From Mycobacterium arosiense ATCC BAA-1401 = DSM 45069 (GTDB taxonomy: Bacteria; Actinomycetota; Actinomycetes; Mycobacteriales; Mycobacteriaceae): 64,000 nt of DNA. Below, one piece after another: positions 25,172-35,352 of this stretch. The stretch's first letter is position 1. Every line of letters starts with the position of its first letter. The position numbers were made by a program, and so were the translations under genes. The notes beneath the pieces were generated by a model. That model had not been told where the DNA came from, made no database searches, and worked only from the letters and a program-made list of their open reading frames with translations. The DNA lies in NCBI RefSeq assembly GCF_002086125.1, contig NZ_MVHG01000008.1, positions 1 through 64,000 on the forward strand, written 5' to 3'.

Positions 25172-26889
25172 TGGTCGCGCCGGAACAAAAAGTGGGTGAC
25201 GTCGAGACCGATGTCCTCATCGTCGGCGCCGGCCCGGTCGGTTTGACCCTCGCCAACATCCTTGGCCTGCAAGGCATCCGCACGGTGGTGGTGGACGAGC
25301 GGGACACCCTCATCGACTATCCGCGTGGCGTCGGACTGGACGACGAGGCGTTGCGGACCTTCCAGTCGATAGGGCTCGCCGACCGGGTGCTGCCGCACAC
25401 GGTGCCCAATCAGATCCTGCGCTTCGTCGACGCCAAGCGCCGGGTGCTCGCCGAAATGGCCCCGCCGGACGCACGTTTCGGTTGGCCGAAACGAAACGGC
25501 TTCGTGCAACCCCTCGTCGACGCCGAGTTGTTGGCCGGCCTGGACCGATTCGAGCACGTCCAGGTGCGCTGGGGACGCCCGATGACGGCGTGCCAGGAAA
25601 GCGCCGACGGGGTGACCGTCGAACTCGGCGGCGCCAACGACGGCGACGTCGGACGCATGCGGGCCCGCTATGTGGTCGGGTGCGACGGCGGCCGTAGCAT
25701 GACCCGGCGGGTGATGGGGGTGTCGTTCGACGGAACGACGTCGTCGACGCGCTGGCTGGTGGTCGACATCGCCAATGACCCGCTGGGCCACCCGAACAGC
25801 GAGGTCGGCGCGGACCCCGAGCGCCCGTACGCCTCGATCTCGATCGCCCACGGAATTCGGCGCTTTGAGTTCATGATTCACGCCGACGAAACCGACGAGC
25901 AGGCCGAAGATCCGGCGTTTTTGACCCAGATGCTGGCGCGGATGGTGCCCCACCCCGACCGGGTCGACGTGATCCGGCGCCGCGTGTATACCCACCACTC
26001 GCGGATCGCCGGCGCGTTCCGGCAGGGCCGGCTGCTGTTGGCCGGCGACGCCGCCCACCTGATGCCGGTATGGCAGGGGCAGGGCTACAACAGCGGAATC
26101 CGCGACGCGGCGAACCTGGGCTGGAAGCTGGCCGCGGTGGTGAGCGGACGGGCCGAGGACAAGCTGCTGGACACCTACGACGTGGAACGCCGCAAGCATG
26201 CCCGCGCGATGATCGACCTGTCCACCATGGTGGGACGGGTGATCTCGCCGACGAACCGCCGGGTGGCGAACGCGCGAGATCTCCTCATCCGGTCGGCGTC
26301 AATCATGCCGTCGCTCAAGCGATATGTGCTGGAAATGCGGTTCAAGCCGATGCCGCGCTACGAGCACGGGGCCGTCGTGCACGCCGCGCCGGGCCGTGCC
26401 GATTCGCCGGTAGGAACGCTGTTCATCCAGCCGCGCGTCGACACCCGAGACCAGCAAAACGTGTTGCTCGACGACGTACTGGGTTCGTGGTTCGCCGTGC
26501 TGTGCTGGAACAACAACCCGCGCACCATCCTCGGCGATGTGGCGTTTGAGAACTGGAAAGCGTTGGGCGCGCGCTTCTTCGCGCTCCGCCCTGCGACCCA
26601 GCTGCATTGGGCGGGGCACGACGACCCCGACGTCGTCGTCGTGGGCGATCGGCATGGGGGCGTCAAGTCCTGGTTCGACACGCACCCCGAGTCGGTGCTG
26701 TTCCTGCGCCCCGATCGATGCATCGCGGGTGCCTGCATCGCTCAGCGCGCACCGGACTTGAGCGCCGCGCTCATCGACGCGCTCACACTCACGCCGCGAG
26801 GGGGTGATTTGCAAAGTGGCACTGGCTCTGTGCTGTATGTCGCACAGCCCTCTCCTGAATCTTCCGGGGCCGTCGCGGGACCTGCTTGA
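25171..26889 (+). CDS. mhpA: FAD-dependent aromatic hydroxylase (MhpA-like monooxygenase)
   Basis: A 572-residue flavoprotein monooxygenase of the 3-(3-hydroxyphenyl)propionate hydroxylase group. Visible motifs are the FAD fingerprint [17 protein letters not shown], the DG motif [13 protein letters not shown] and the GD motif [17 protein letters not shown]. It should use NAD(P)H and O2 to add an ortho hydroxyl and form a catechol-type compound for the dioxygenase encoded next. Its last 28 codons overlap the dioxygenase gene by 86 bases in another frame, so the C-terminus may be longer than in E. coli MhpA (about 554). The exact phenolic substrate is unknown. Confidence 0.85.
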   Translation: MVAPEQKVGDVETDVLIVGAGPVGLTLANILGLQGIRTVVVDERDTLIDYPRGVGLDDEALRTFQSIGLADRVLPHTVPNQILRFVDAKRRVLAEMAPPDARFGWPKRNGFVQPLVDAELLAGLDRFEHVQVRWGRPMTACQESADGVTVELGGANDGDVGRMRARYVVGCDGGRSMTRRVMGVSFDGTTSSTRWLVVDIANDPLGHPNSEVGADPERPYASISIAHGIRRFEFMIHADETDEQAEDPAFLTQMLARMVPHPDRVDVIRRRVYTHHSRIAGAFRQGRLLLAGDAAHLMPVWQGQGYNSGIRDAANLGWKLAAVVSGRAEDKLLDTYDVERRKHARAMIDLSTMVGRVISPTNRRVANARDLLIRSASIMPSLKRYVLEMRFKPMPRYEHGAVVHAAPGRADSPVGTLFIQPRVDTRDQQNVLLDDVLGSWFAVLCWNNNPRTILGDVAFENWKALGARFFALRPATQLHWAGHDDPDVVVVGDRHGGVKSWFDTHPESVLFLRPDRCIAGACIAQRAPDLSAALIDALTLTPRGGDLQSGTGSVLYVAQPSPESSGAVAGPA

Positions 26890-27754
26890 TGACATCGAGG
26901 GGGCGATCGCCGGGGCACGGCGATTCGTCGAAGAGTACGACCCCGAACTGGTGGTCAGTTTTTCTCCGGATCACTACAACGGCTTCTTCTATAAGGTGAT
27001 GCCGCCCTTCTGCATCGGCACCAGCGCCCGCGGGGTGGGGGACTACGGCACGTACTGCGGCCCGCTCGACGTGCCGGAAATGCTGGCGGCCGACTGCGCG
27101 AAGGCGATCCTCGATGCGGGCGTCGACATCGCGGTATCGGCGAGCATGGACGTCGACCACGGGACGATTCAGCCCCTGGAAAAGCTGTTCGGCCACGCCA
27201 CCTCGCGTCCCGTGATACCGATCTTCGTCAACGCCATCGGGGTACCGCTGGGCCCGATGCACCGTTGCCGCGCACTGGGTACCGCCGTCGGCAGTCACCT
27301 TGCCGCCCTCGACAAGCGCGTCCTGATCCTGGGATCGGGCGGGCTGTCGCACAGCCCGCCGGTGCCGACTCTGGCGACCGCTCCCGCGGCGGTACTGGAG
27401 CGGATCGTGCACGGCCAGCCGATGACGCCCGAGCAGCGCCAGGCCCGGCAAGCCGCCGTCATCGACGCGGCCAAGAACTTCGCCGCCGGCGACAGTGAGC
27501 TGCAGGCACTCAACCCGGCGTGGGACCACCGATTCCTGGAGATCATCGACGGGGGATGGCTGAGCGAATTGGATGGCTGGTCGAATTCGTTCGTCGCCCA
27601 CGAGGGCGGCAGCTCCGCGCAGGAGATCCGCACGTGGGTGGCGGCATTCGCGGCGCTGGCAGCGGCGGGGCCCTACGAAACCACCGGGCGATACTACAAA
27701 CCCGCGCCCGAGCTGATCGCCGGTTTCGCCATCAGAACGGCTCTGCCGAAATGA
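26804..27754 (+). CDS. mhpB: Extradiol ring-cleavage dioxygenase (MhpB/LigB type)
   Basis: A 316-residue class III extradiol dioxygenase, length as for E. coli Mhp[11 protein letters not shown] near the N-terminus supplies a metal-ligand His; H119 (MDVDHGTIQ) and H183 (GLSHSPPVP) match the two catalytic His of MhpB with a constant offset. Fe(II)-dependent meta cleavage of a catechol side-chain acid is expected. GTG 26804 starts inside the hydroxylase gene; the stop overlaps the following flavoprotein by 4 bases (ATGA). Confidence 0.87.
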   Translation: MICKVALALCCMSHSPLLNLPGPSRDLLDDIEGAIAGARRFVEEYDPELVVSFSPDHYNGFFYKVMPPFCIGTSARGVGDYGTYCGPLDVPEMLAADCAKAILDAGVDIAVSASMDVDHGTIQPLEKLFGHATSRPVIPIFVNAIGVPLGPMHRCRALGTAVGSHLAALDKRVLILGSGGLSHSPPVPTLATAPAAVLERIVHGQPMTPEQRQARQAAVIDAAKNFAAGDSELQALNPAWDHRFLEIIDGGWLSELDGWSNSFVAHEGGSSAQEIRTWVAAFAALAAAGPYETTGRYYKPAPELIAGFAIRTALPK

Positions 27755-29490
27755 CGGCGGCATTGGACGGCTTCGATCATGTCGTCGACGTACTCATCGT
27801 CGGGTCCGGTGGTGGCGGCATGACGGCCGCGCTGACGGCCCAGGCCGCCGGCCTTGACACGTTGGTGGTCGAAAAGTCGTCTCATTTCGGGGGTTCCACC
27901 GCTCTGTCCGGGGGCGGCATCTGGGTGCCCGGCGCCCCCGCGCAGCGGCGGGAGGGCTATGTGCCCTCACCCGACGGCGTCGTGGAATACCTCAAACGGA
28001 TTACCGACGGCCTGGTCAGCGAGGCACGGTTACGGCAGTACGTCGAGACCGCACCACAGATGCTGCAGTTCTTGGAGCAACTGTCCGGATGGTTCGAGTT
28101 CGTTTGGAAGCCCGGCTATGCCGACTACTATCCTGAGTTGCCCGGGGGCTCCGCACTGGGCAGCACCATCAACGTGCCGCCCATCGACTTGCGGAAGTTG
28201 GGTCCCGACGAGCAGAAGCTGCTGCAGCCGCTGGCGCTGGCCCCGAAGGGAATCTGGCTGGGGCCCAAGGAGCTTCGCACGTTCTACCGGATCAGGCAGT
28301 CATGGGCCGGCAAGGGTGTGCTGCTCAAATTGATTTCGCGGATGGTCCGGGCCCGGGTGTTTGGCGAGCGGATGGCCGCCATCGGACAGTCGCTGGCGGC
28401 CCGGCTCCGGCTGGCGCTGAGGGAACGCGGCATCCCGCTATGGCTGGACTCGCCGATGGTGCGACTGCTCACCGACTCCGACGGGGCGGTCACCGGAGCG
28501 GTGGTGGAATGCGGGGGCAAGCCCCAGCTGATCGGCGCACGCCTGGGCGTCATCCTGGCGTCGGGTGGGTTCGACCACGACCTGGCCTGGCGCAAAGAAC
28601 TTCTGCCCGAGGTGGACCAGGACTGGAGCTTCGGCAATCCGGCGGCGATGGGCGACGGTATCCGTGCCGGTCAACAGATCGGCGCCGCAACGGATCTACT
28701 GGACGAAGCCTGGTGGTTCCCGGCTATCCAGTGGCCGGACGGCCGCATGCAATTCATGCTCAACGAGCGGATGATGCCGGCACAGTTCATCGTCAACGGT
28801 GCGGGCCAGCGCTTCATCAACGAGGCGGCTCCCTATATGGACTTCGGCCACGCCATGATCGAGGGCCAGAGGTCCGGCGTCACCCACATCCCGTGCTGGC
28901 TGATCACCGACCACAGATCGTTCAATCGCTACGTCGTCGGTGGACACCTGCCCATACCGAAAATTCCGGGGGCACCGGTGCCCACCGGCCGGAAGATCCC
29001 ACCGGCCTGGCTGGAATCCGGTGTGGTCAAAGCGGCCGCGACGTGGGATGAGATGGCGACCAAGATCGGCGTGCCCGCGGACCAGCTGGCCGAAACCGCC
29101 CGCCGCTTCAACGAACTCGCCCGCAAGGGACACGACGACGATTTCAACCGCGGCGACAGCGTGTACGACAACTACTACGGCGACCACACCTTGCCCAACC
29201 CGAACCTGTACCCGCTGGGCGATCCGCCGTACTACGCCTTCCGGATCGTGCTGGGCGACCTGGGCACCTCGGGCGGCCTCCTGACCGACGAGCACGCCCG
29301 CGTGCTGCGCACCGATGGCACGGTGGTGCCCGGCCTCTACGCGGTGGGTAACACCTCCGCGCCGGTGATGGGCCGCAGTTACGCCGGTGCCGGGGCGACC
29401 ATCGGCCCGGCCATGACCTTCGGCTATGTCGCGGCGAAACACGTTGCGGCACAGGCAGCCAACCGAGCCGCTAATACTCATAGGAGGTAA
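27751..29490 (+). CDS. FAD-binding dehydrogenase (KstD-like), second copy
   Basis: A 579-residue flavoprotein with the FAD motif [35 protein letters not shown], and C-terminal [19 protein letters not shown]. It is longer than the paralogue at 21874 (538) and not closely similar in the middle domain, so the two probably desaturate different positions or substrates. Start ATG 27751 overlaps the dioxygenase stop. Its presence in a meta-cleavage operon suggests that the ring entering the pathway is alicyclic and must first be aromatised, as in steroid ring A. Confidence 0.82.
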   Translation: MTAALDGFDHVVDVLIVGSGGGGMTAALTAQAAGLDTLVVEKSSHFGGSTALSGGGIWVPGAPAQRREGYVPSPDGVVEYLKRITDGLVSEARLRQYVETAPQMLQFLEQLSGWFEFVWKPGYADYYPELPGGSALGSTINVPPIDLRKLGPDEQKLLQPLALAPKGIWLGPKELRTFYRIRQSWAGKGVLLKLISRMVRARVFGERMAAIGQSLAARLRLALRERGIPLWLDSPMVRLLTDSDGAVTGAVVECGGKPQLIGARLGVILASGGFDHDLAWRKELLPEVDQDWSFGNPAAMGDGIRAGQQIGAATDLLDEAWWFPAIQWPDGRMQFMLNERMMPAQFIVNGAGQRFINEAAPYMDFGHAMIEGQRSGVTHIPCWLITDHRSFNRYVVGGHLPIPKIPGAPVPTGRKIPPAWLESGVVKAAATWDEMATKIGVPADQLAETARRFNELARKGHDDDFNRGDSVYDNYYGDHTLPNPNLYPLGDPPYYAFRIVLGDLGTSGGLLTDEHARVLRTDGTVVPGLYAVGNTSAPVMGRSYAGAGATIGPAMTFGYVAAKHVAAQAANRAANTHRR

Positions 29491-29492
29491 CG

Positions 29493-30794
29493 ATGAAAAT
29501 TTCCCTGTTCTACGAATTCGCCCTGCCGCGGCCTTGGGCACCCGACGACGAACACGTCCTGCTGCAGGACTGTCTCAACGAGGTCGAGGCCGCCGACAAA
29601 GCGGGTTTTTCCACCGTGTGGCTGACCGAGCACCACTTCCTCGAGGAGTACTGCCACTCGACGGCGCCTGAAATCTTTTTGGCCGCGGCCAGCCAGCGGA
29701 CCAGGAACATCCGGCTGGGGTTCGGCATCATGCACCTGCCGCCGGTGGTCAACCACCCCGCCCGGGTGGCCGAGCGCATCGCCACCCTCGACCTGCTCTC
29801 CAACGGTCGCGTCGAATTCGGCACCGGGGAATCGTCGTCGGTCGGTGAACTCGGCGGATTCAACATCGACCCCGCGGACAAGCGGGCACAGTGGGAAGAG
29901 GCCCTCGAGGTCTCGATCCGATGCATGATCGAAGAGCCGTTTACCGGCTTCAACGGTGAGCACGTGCAGATGCCGGCACGCAACGTCGTCCCGAAGCCAC
30001 TGCAAAAGCCGCACCCCCCGGTGTGGGTCGCCTGCACGCGGCCGGCCAGCGTGCAGATGGCGGCCCAAAAGGCCATCGGCGCATTGAGTTTCGCCTACAC
30101 CGGCCCCGGTCCGCTGACCGAGCGGGTAAACGGCTACTACAAGGAGCTCGAGGAGAACGGCGTCCCCGTCACCCCCCGCATCAACCCGAACATCCTGGCC
30201 ATCGGCGGCGACCTGTCGATGATGGTGGCCAAGACCGATGAGCAAGCCCTGCAACGGCTCGGCCAGGGCGGCGGGTTCTTCTCGTTCGGAATCATGCACT
30301 ACTACATGACGGGGGTGCACACGCCCGGGCGGACCGGGGTGTGGCAGCGCTACCTCGAAGAGGTGGAAAAGGATCCGACGCTGGCGTACGGTCCCGGCCG
30401 GGGTGCCATCGGATCTCCCGCCACGGTGCGCGAGTTCTTGCGCGGCTATGAAGAAAGCGGCGTCGACGAGATCATCCTGCTGCTCAACCCGCGCAGCCAC
30501 GAGGGCACCATGGAATCCATCGAACTGATGGGCTCCGAGGTGCTTCCCGAGTTCATCGAGCGCGACGCGAAGGCCGTGGCGGAGAAGGCGAAGCGGCTCG
30601 AGCCCGTCATCGAGAAGGTGGAGGCGCGCCGGCCGAAATCGACCGCACCGCAATTCGACGAGGATTACTCGTTCGGTGGACTCCCGACCGGCCGCGGCGG
30701 TAAGTTCACCGCCAGCGAGATCCCCGAAGCCATGGCGGAGATCAACGAGGGCCGCGTGCAGGCGGCGCAGCGCGCGAAGGAACAGCAGAAGTAG
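29493..30794 (+). CDS. LLM-class luciferase-like monooxygenase
   Basis: A 433-residue bacterial luciferase-like protein, longer than usual because of an extended charged C-terminal tail (Lys/Glu/Ala-rich after residue 350). The barrel begins with LPRPWAPDDEH and FSTVWLTEHHFLEEYCHS, and RLGFGIMHLPPVVNHPAR is characteristic. A near-perfect AGGAGGT precedes ATG 29493. It could be an FMN-dependent monooxygenase of the ring pathway. It follows the flavoprotein by 2 bases. Confidence 0.8.
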   Translation: MKISLFYEFALPRPWAPDDEHVLLQDCLNEVEAADKAGFSTVWLTEHHFLEEYCHSTAPEIFLAAASQRTRNIRLGFGIMHLPPVVNHPARVAERIATLDLLSNGRVEFGTGESSSVGELGGFNIDPADKRAQWEEALEVSIRCMIEEPFTGFNGEHVQMPARNVVPKPLQKPHPPVWVACTRPASVQMAAQKAIGALSFAYTGPGPLTERVNGYYKELEENGVPVTPRINPNILAIGGDLSMMVAKTDEQALQRLGQGGGFFSFGIMHYYMTGVHTPGRTGVWQRYLEEVEKDPTLAYGPGRGAIGSPATVREFLRGYEESGVDEIILLLNPRSHEGTMESIELMGSEVLPEFIERDAKAVAEKAKRLEPVIEKVEARRPKSTAPQFDEDYSFGGLPTGRGGKFTASEIPEAMAEINEGRVQAAQRAKEQQK

Positions 30795-30835
30795 TGCCGA
30801 ACGGCATCTGAATCGGGAGATTTTCGAGGGGAGCC

Positions 30836-31663
30836 TTGGGCGCAATCGACGAGCTGTGGCGCTACGACGGTCGCCGTGCGGTTGTCACCGGATGTTCCTC
30901 CGGCATAGGCGAACACGTGGTGTGGCGGCTCGGCGAGCTCGGGGCCGAAGTCATCGGGCTGGACAAGCGACGCCCGGACTTCGCGATCGACGAGTTTTAC
31001 GAGGTGGACCTGGCCGATCGGACATCGATCGAGTCGGCCGTAGCCGACGTGTCCGGTCCTGTCGACGCGTTGTTCAATGTCGCGGGCGTGTCGTCCGGGA
31101 TCGGCGACCCGCTGCTAGTGGTGACCGTCAACTTTTTGGGCACGCGCCACGTCACCGAGTCGCTGATACCCAAGATGGTCGCGGGGTCGGCCATCGTAAG
31201 CGTGACATCGCTCGCGGCGGCCGCCTACCGGGAGCATCTGCTGGCGGTGGCGCCGCTGCTGCACACGGCAACGATGCAGGAGGGCATCGACTGGTGCCGT
31301 GAGCATCCCGACACGCTCGGTACCGGCTATCAGTTGTCCAAGGAAGCGATCATCCTGTACACCATGCGCAACGCCACGCCGCTGGGCGCGCGGGGAATCC
31401 GCATCAATTGCACCGGTCCCGGTGTGACCGAGACGCCGATCCTGGACCAGCTGCGTACCGCCTACGGACAGGGATTTCTCGACGACATCCCCAAGCCGCT
31501 GGGCCGCGTTTCTGAACCGGCCGAGCAGGCAGCGGCTCTGCTCTTCCTGAATAGCGGTGCCGCCAGTTATATTTCGGGCCAGGTGTTGTGGGTTGACGGC
31601 GGAAATGTCGGCGCCGCGATCGCGGATGAACTCGAGGAAGGGCGTGCTCCGTGGCCAGTGTGA
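30836..31663 (+). CDS. Short-chain dehydrogenase (coniferyl-alcohol-dehydrogenase-like)
   Basis: A 275-residue classical-fold SDR: cofactor motif VVTGCSSGIGEHV, later GYQLSKEA with the catalytic Tyr and Lys. The acidic DKRR after strand 2 suggests NAD. Start TTG 30836 is supported by GAGGGGA directly upstream. It overlaps the next gene by 13 bases. It probably oxidises a ring or side-chain alcohol of the IclR cluster. Confidence 0.82.
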   Translation: MGAIDELWRYDGRRAVVTGCSSGIGEHVVWRLGELGAEVIGLDKRRPDFAIDEFYEVDLADRTSIESAVADVSGPVDALFNVAGVSSGIGDPLLVVTVNFLGTRHVTESLIPKMVAGSAIVSVTSLAAAAYREHLLAVAPLLHTATMQEGIDWCREHPDTLGTGYQLSKEAIILYTMRNATPLGARGIRINCTGPGVTETPILDQLRTAYGQGFLDDIPKPLGRVSEPAEQAAALLFLNSGAASYISGQVLWVDGGNVGAAIADELEEGRAPWPV

Positions 31664-32640
31664 CCGACTTTCGCCGGGCCGCTCGCGATGTCAGCAATTG
31701 GGGCCGCTGGGGCGATTACGACGAGCTCGGCACGCTGAACTTCATCACCTCCGAAAAGATCGCCCAGGCAGCGAGTTTGGTCCGGCACGGGAAGGTTTTC
31801 CCGCTCGGCGTGGACTTCGGGTCGTCGGGACCGCAGGGCGCCTTCGGGTTTCGGCACAATCCCATCCACGTGATGACGGTGGATGGTGGTGACGCCAGCA
31901 CGCTCGCTCAGTACGGCCCGGATTGGGACCGCAATCCCACGGCGGCGCAGATGGGTCCGTACTTCGTCGACAATCTGTTCAGGTTCAACGACGACATGAT
32001 CATCATGCCGTTGCAGGCGGCGACCCAGTGGGATGCGTTGTCGCACGTCTATTACGACGACAAGCTCTACAACGGGATCCCGGCGGGTTCGGTGACCAGC
32101 CTCGGGGCCCGACACCTCGGCATCGAGAAGGTTGACGGCAAGGGCATCACCTCGCGCGGTGTGTTGCTGGATCTGGTGCGCCATCGCGGCGCGGAAGTCT
32201 TCTTGGAGCATGGAAAACCCATCACCCCAGGGGAATTGGACGAGGTCGCCCGCTCCCAGGGCGTGACCATCGGTCGCGGCGATATCCTGCTCATCCGGAC
32301 CGGGTGGTGGACGAGGTTCCTGCAGACGGGCAATAAGACCGAACCGTATTCCGGGCTGGATTGGCAATGCGCCCAGTGGCTGCACGATCACGAGATCGCC
32401 GCGGTCGCGTCCGACAACCTCCAGGTCGAAGACCCGGTGTCGGGGGTCGAGGGCGTGTTCTTGCCCTTCCACCTGCTGACGTTGCGCGACATGGGCCTGA
32501 TGCTAGGCGAGTATTGGGACCTCACGGCACTGGCCGCCGACTGCGCCGCCGACGGTGTGTACGAGTTTCAACTCATCGCCCCACCCCTGAGATTCGTTGG
32601 GGCGGTGGGCTCACCGGTCAACCCGATCGCGATCAAGTGA
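31651..32640 (+). CDS. Cyclase family protein (kynurenine-formamidase-like fold)
   Basis: A 329-residue member of the cyclase/formamidase family. The usual metal motif HxGTHxDxxxH is modified to QAATQWDALSH, keeping Asp and the last His but replacing the first two His by Gln. This variant is recurrent in a large subfamily linked to aromatic catabolism (from memory). GTG 31651 overlaps the SDR; its TGA shares a base with the next ATG. It may hydrolyse a lactone or ring-derived amide; metal dependence is uncertain. Confidence 0.8.
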   Translation: MASVTDFRRAARDVSNWGRWGDYDELGTLNFITSEKIAQAASLVRHGKVFPLGVDFGSSGPQGAFGFRHNPIHVMTVDGGDASTLAQYGPDWDRNPTAAQMGPYFVDNLFRFNDDMIIMPLQAATQWDALSHVYYDDKLYNGIPAGSVTSLGARHLGIEKVDGKGITSRGVLLDLVRHRGAEVFLEHGKPITPGELDEVARSQGVTIGRGDILLIRTGWWTRFLQTGNKTEPYSGLDWQCAQWLHDHEIAAVASDNLQVEDPVSGVEGVFLPFHLLTLRDMGLMLGEYWDLTALAADCAADGVYEFQLIAPPLRFVGAVGSPVNPIAIK

Positions 32641-33455
32641 TGCGGCGCAAAACGCTGTCGGTCGATGGGCTGACCACCAGCTATCTGGAAGCCGGCGACG
32701 GCGACCCGGTGGTACTGCTGCACGGTGGTGAGTTCGGCGCCGGCGCCGAACTGGGGTGGGAACGCAACATCGCCGCGCTGTCCGCACGACATCGGGTCCT
32801 GGCGCCCGACCAGCTGGGCTTCGGGCAATCCGCAAAGGTCATCGATTTCGTCGACGGCCGCGGCATGCGGATCCGGCATGTGGCGCGGTTTTGCGAACTG
32901 CTCGGCGTCGACTCGGCGCACTTCGTCGGCAATTCGATGGGCGCCATCAATCTGCTCACCGACGCCACGTCGGACACCCCGCTGCTGCCCATTCGCAGCT
33001 TGACCATCATCTGTGGCGGCGGAGAAATCCAGCAGAACCAGCATTTCGAGGCGCTGCAGAACTATGACGCGACGCTGCCGGCGATGCGCCGCATCGTCGA
33101 GGCGTTGTTCTTCGATCCCGGATATCCGGATGACCACGACTACGTGCGGCGCCGTTTCGAGTCGAGCACCGCGCCGGGGGCGTGGGAGGCCATCGCCGCG
33201 GCCAGGTTTCGCCGCCCCGGCGCCACACCGTCCGCCACCCCGTCGAGCGCTCGCGCCTACGAGCGCATCGACGTGCCAACGCTTGTCGTCGAAGGGGGAG
33301 GCGACAAGCTCCTTCCGGCCGGTTGGGCCGCCGAGATCGCCAAGCAGATCGAGGGTGCCCGCTCGGTGGTGGTCGACAACGCGGGACACTGCCCCCAGAT
33401 CGAGCAGGCCTCGGTGGTCAACCAGTTGCTGCTGGATTTCCTGGGCGCGGTCTGA
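32640..33455 (+). CDS. Alpha/beta-hydrolase, second MhpC-like copy
   Basis: A 271-residue hydrolase with VVLLHGGEFGAGAE, PDQLGFGQS, the nucleophile Ser in VGNSMGAIN, and His in NAGHCPQIEQ. It resembles C-C bond hydrolases of meta-cleavage pathways. ATG 32640 overlaps the cyclase stop by one base. Together with the hydrolase at 24308 this gives two candidate ring-fission hydrolases in one operon. The gene ends 3 bases from the convergent multicopper oxidase gene. Confidence 0.82.
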   Translation: MRRKTLSVDGLTTSYLEAGDGDPVVLLHGGEFGAGAELGWERNIAALSARHRVLAPDQLGFGQSAKVIDFVDGRGMRIRHVARFCELLGVDSAHFVGNSMGAINLLTDATSDTPLLPIRSLTIICGGGEIQQNQHFEALQNYDATLPAMRRIVEALFFDPGYPDDHDYVRRRFESSTAPGAWEAIAAARFRRPGATPSATPSSARAYERIDVPTLVVEGGGDKLLPAGWAAEIAKQIEGARSVVVDNAGHCPQIEQASVVNQLLLDFLGAV

Positions 33456-33458
33456 ACG

Positions 33459-35060
33459 TCAGAAGACGTAGTCCAGGCGAGTCATCATTCCCGCGACCTG
33501 GTGATAAGTGTTGTGGCAGTGCATCGCCCAGGTGCCGGGATTGTCGGCGACGAGCACCGCGACGAGCTTCTGCGTGGGCAGCACCATGACGGTGTCCTTG
33601 CGGGCGCCCGGGCTTCCGTCGGCCTTGATCACCTGGAAGGTGTGCCCGTGCAGGTGGATCGGGTGATACATCGTGGTCGTGTTTTCAAACGTGATGGTCG
33701 GCCGTTGGCCCTGTTGAACGCGCAGCCGATTCGTCTTGCCGTAGGGCTGACCGTTGATCGTCCAATCGTATCGCGCCATGTTGCCGCCGAGGACCACGTG
33801 CAGATTGAGGCCGGGGTCGGGGCGGCCCAGGTTGACCGGCGTTGTGGCGGTGAACATCTCGACGGTGCCCACCCGCTTGGTGAGTTCGTCCGGCCGGAAC
33901 TGCGGGTCGGGCGCGTTACCCGCGCCGGTGGACAGGAGTGCGCGGGCCAGGCCGTTCTTGCCTTCGGCGACCGCAACCAATGGGAAGACGCCGTCCGCGG
34001 CCGTCACGATGACGTCGTAACGCTCGGCCATGCCGATCAGCAGGGCGTCGACCTGGGCGGGTACCACGGGGTAGCCGTCGGTGTGGGTCACCGTCATCGC
34101 GTGACCCGCCAGCGCCACCCGGAACGTGGTGTCGGAGGCGGTGTTGATGAGGCGAATGCGGATCCGCTGGCCGGGCTTGGCATTAAAGGTCATGGGTGAG
34201 GAAGGGATTCGCCCGTTGGCCAGATAGTACGGGTAGACGATATCTCCGGCGTCGCCTCCGAGGAGGTCGCTGGTGCCAACGGCCGCCGGTGGCGGGGGCG
34301 CTTCGCTCGTCGAGGTTGTCGGGCTGGTCGACGTCGTCTCCGACGTCGATGCGGGACTTGTTTCGGTCGTCGTCGGGGTTGTCGTTTCGGGCGCGTTCTG
34401 CGGCGCCTTCTTCGGGTTGCTCAGTTCGCCGTAAAGCTGCTGGGGACTCTTTCCGGCGCCGTCGGTCCAATCATCGAGGACGACGATCCATTCGCCGTCG
34501 TAGTCGGCCTCGGTCGGGTCGTCGACGATGACCGGTAAATAGAGACCGGTGTCCTCGTCCAGGCCGGTGTGCGGATGTGCCCAGTAGCTCCCCGAATTCG
34601 GCACCGAGAACCGGTAGGTGAAGTCCTCGCCGGCCGCGATGTTCGGGGTGGCCGGCTCCGCGCCGTCCATGTCGTTGCGCAGGGCGATGCCGTGCCAATG
34701 CACCGACGTGGGATGGTCGAGCCGGTTCGACACCGACACCACGACCTCGTCGCCGATGCCGGCGCGAATCACCGGGCCGGGGATGCTGTTGCCGAGGGCC
34801 AGCGTGCGGACGACCGGCCCGCCCAGGTCGACCTGGACCACCTGCGCTGTCAGCTCGGCGGTGACGGTGCGGCCGCTATGTGGCCGCGCGGCCTCGGTTT
34901 CGGCGATGGCCGTGGACATCCCGGCACTGCCCGACGGCTTCGGCTTGGTTTGACTGCACGCCGTGAGCGCCAACCCGCCGGCGATGCCGGCGGCCATGAA
35001 ACCGCGCCTGGTGAGCCGGGCCCCGTCGAAGGGCACGCCACTGGAGGGTTGCACGGACAA
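33459..35060 (-). CDS. mmcO: Multicopper oxidase, Tat-exported lipoprotein (MmcO-like)
   Basis: A 533-residue three-domain copper oxidase strongly resembling M. tuberculosis MmcO (Rv0846c) from memory. The N-terminus has a twin-arginine signal (TRRGFMAAG) and a lipobox (LTACSQ), so it should be a cell-envelope lipoprotein. Copper ligands are intact: HWHG, WAHPHTG, HPIHLHGHTF and MHCHNTYH. A Thr/Ser/Pro-rich insert of about 35 residues (roughly 223-260) replaces a shorter segment. Expected role: oxidation of Cu(I) and copper resistance. TTG 35060 has GAGGAG upstream. Confidence 0.9.
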   Translation of the reverse strand: MSVQPSSGVPFDGARLTRRGFMAAGIAGGLALTACSQTKPKPSGSAGMSTAIAETEAARPHSGRTVTAELTAQVVQVDLGGPVVRTLALGNSIPGPVIRAGIGDEVVVSVSNRLDHPTSVHWHGIALRNDMDGAEPATPNIAAGEDFTYRFSVPNSGSYWAHPHTGLDEDTGLYLPVIVDDPTEADYDGEWIVVLDDWTDGAGKSPQQLYGELSNPKKAPQNAPETTTPTTTETSPASTSETTSTSPTTSTSEAPPPPAAVGTSDLLGGDAGDIVYPYYLANGRIPSSPMTFNAKPGQRIRIRLINTASDTTFRVALAGHAMTVTHTDGYPVVPAQVDALLIGMAERYDVIVTAADGVFPLVAVAEGKNGLARALLSTGAGNAPDPQFRPDELTKRVGTVEMFTATTPVNLGRPDPGLNLHVVLGGNMARYDWTINGQPYGKTNRLRVQQGQRPTITFENTTTMYHPIHLHGHTFQVIKADGSPGARKDTVMVLPTQKLVAVLVADNPGTWAMHCHNTYHQVAGMMTRLDYVF

Positions 35061-35352
35061 ATTGGCGCTCCTCGTCTATGGCTCGCCCAAACGTTCTGGT
35101 GCTTGGATGTTAGGCGGACCGCAACCGCCACCGCTAGGCCTTGCGGCCGTCGCTCGTGCCGCCGGATGTGCCGTGCCAGCAGGCGGACACACCAACCCGA
35201 CTGCGCTCGAATGCATTTGGTCAGACGGCGGATGCAGGCCGCCCGAGAGTCGAGGAAGAGCACGGCCCTGAGCCTGTCGGTCTGAACGAACCGTGCGTTG
35301 CCACCAATGGTTTCAACGCTTGATCGATCCGGACCCGATCGCGGCGGGCTTT

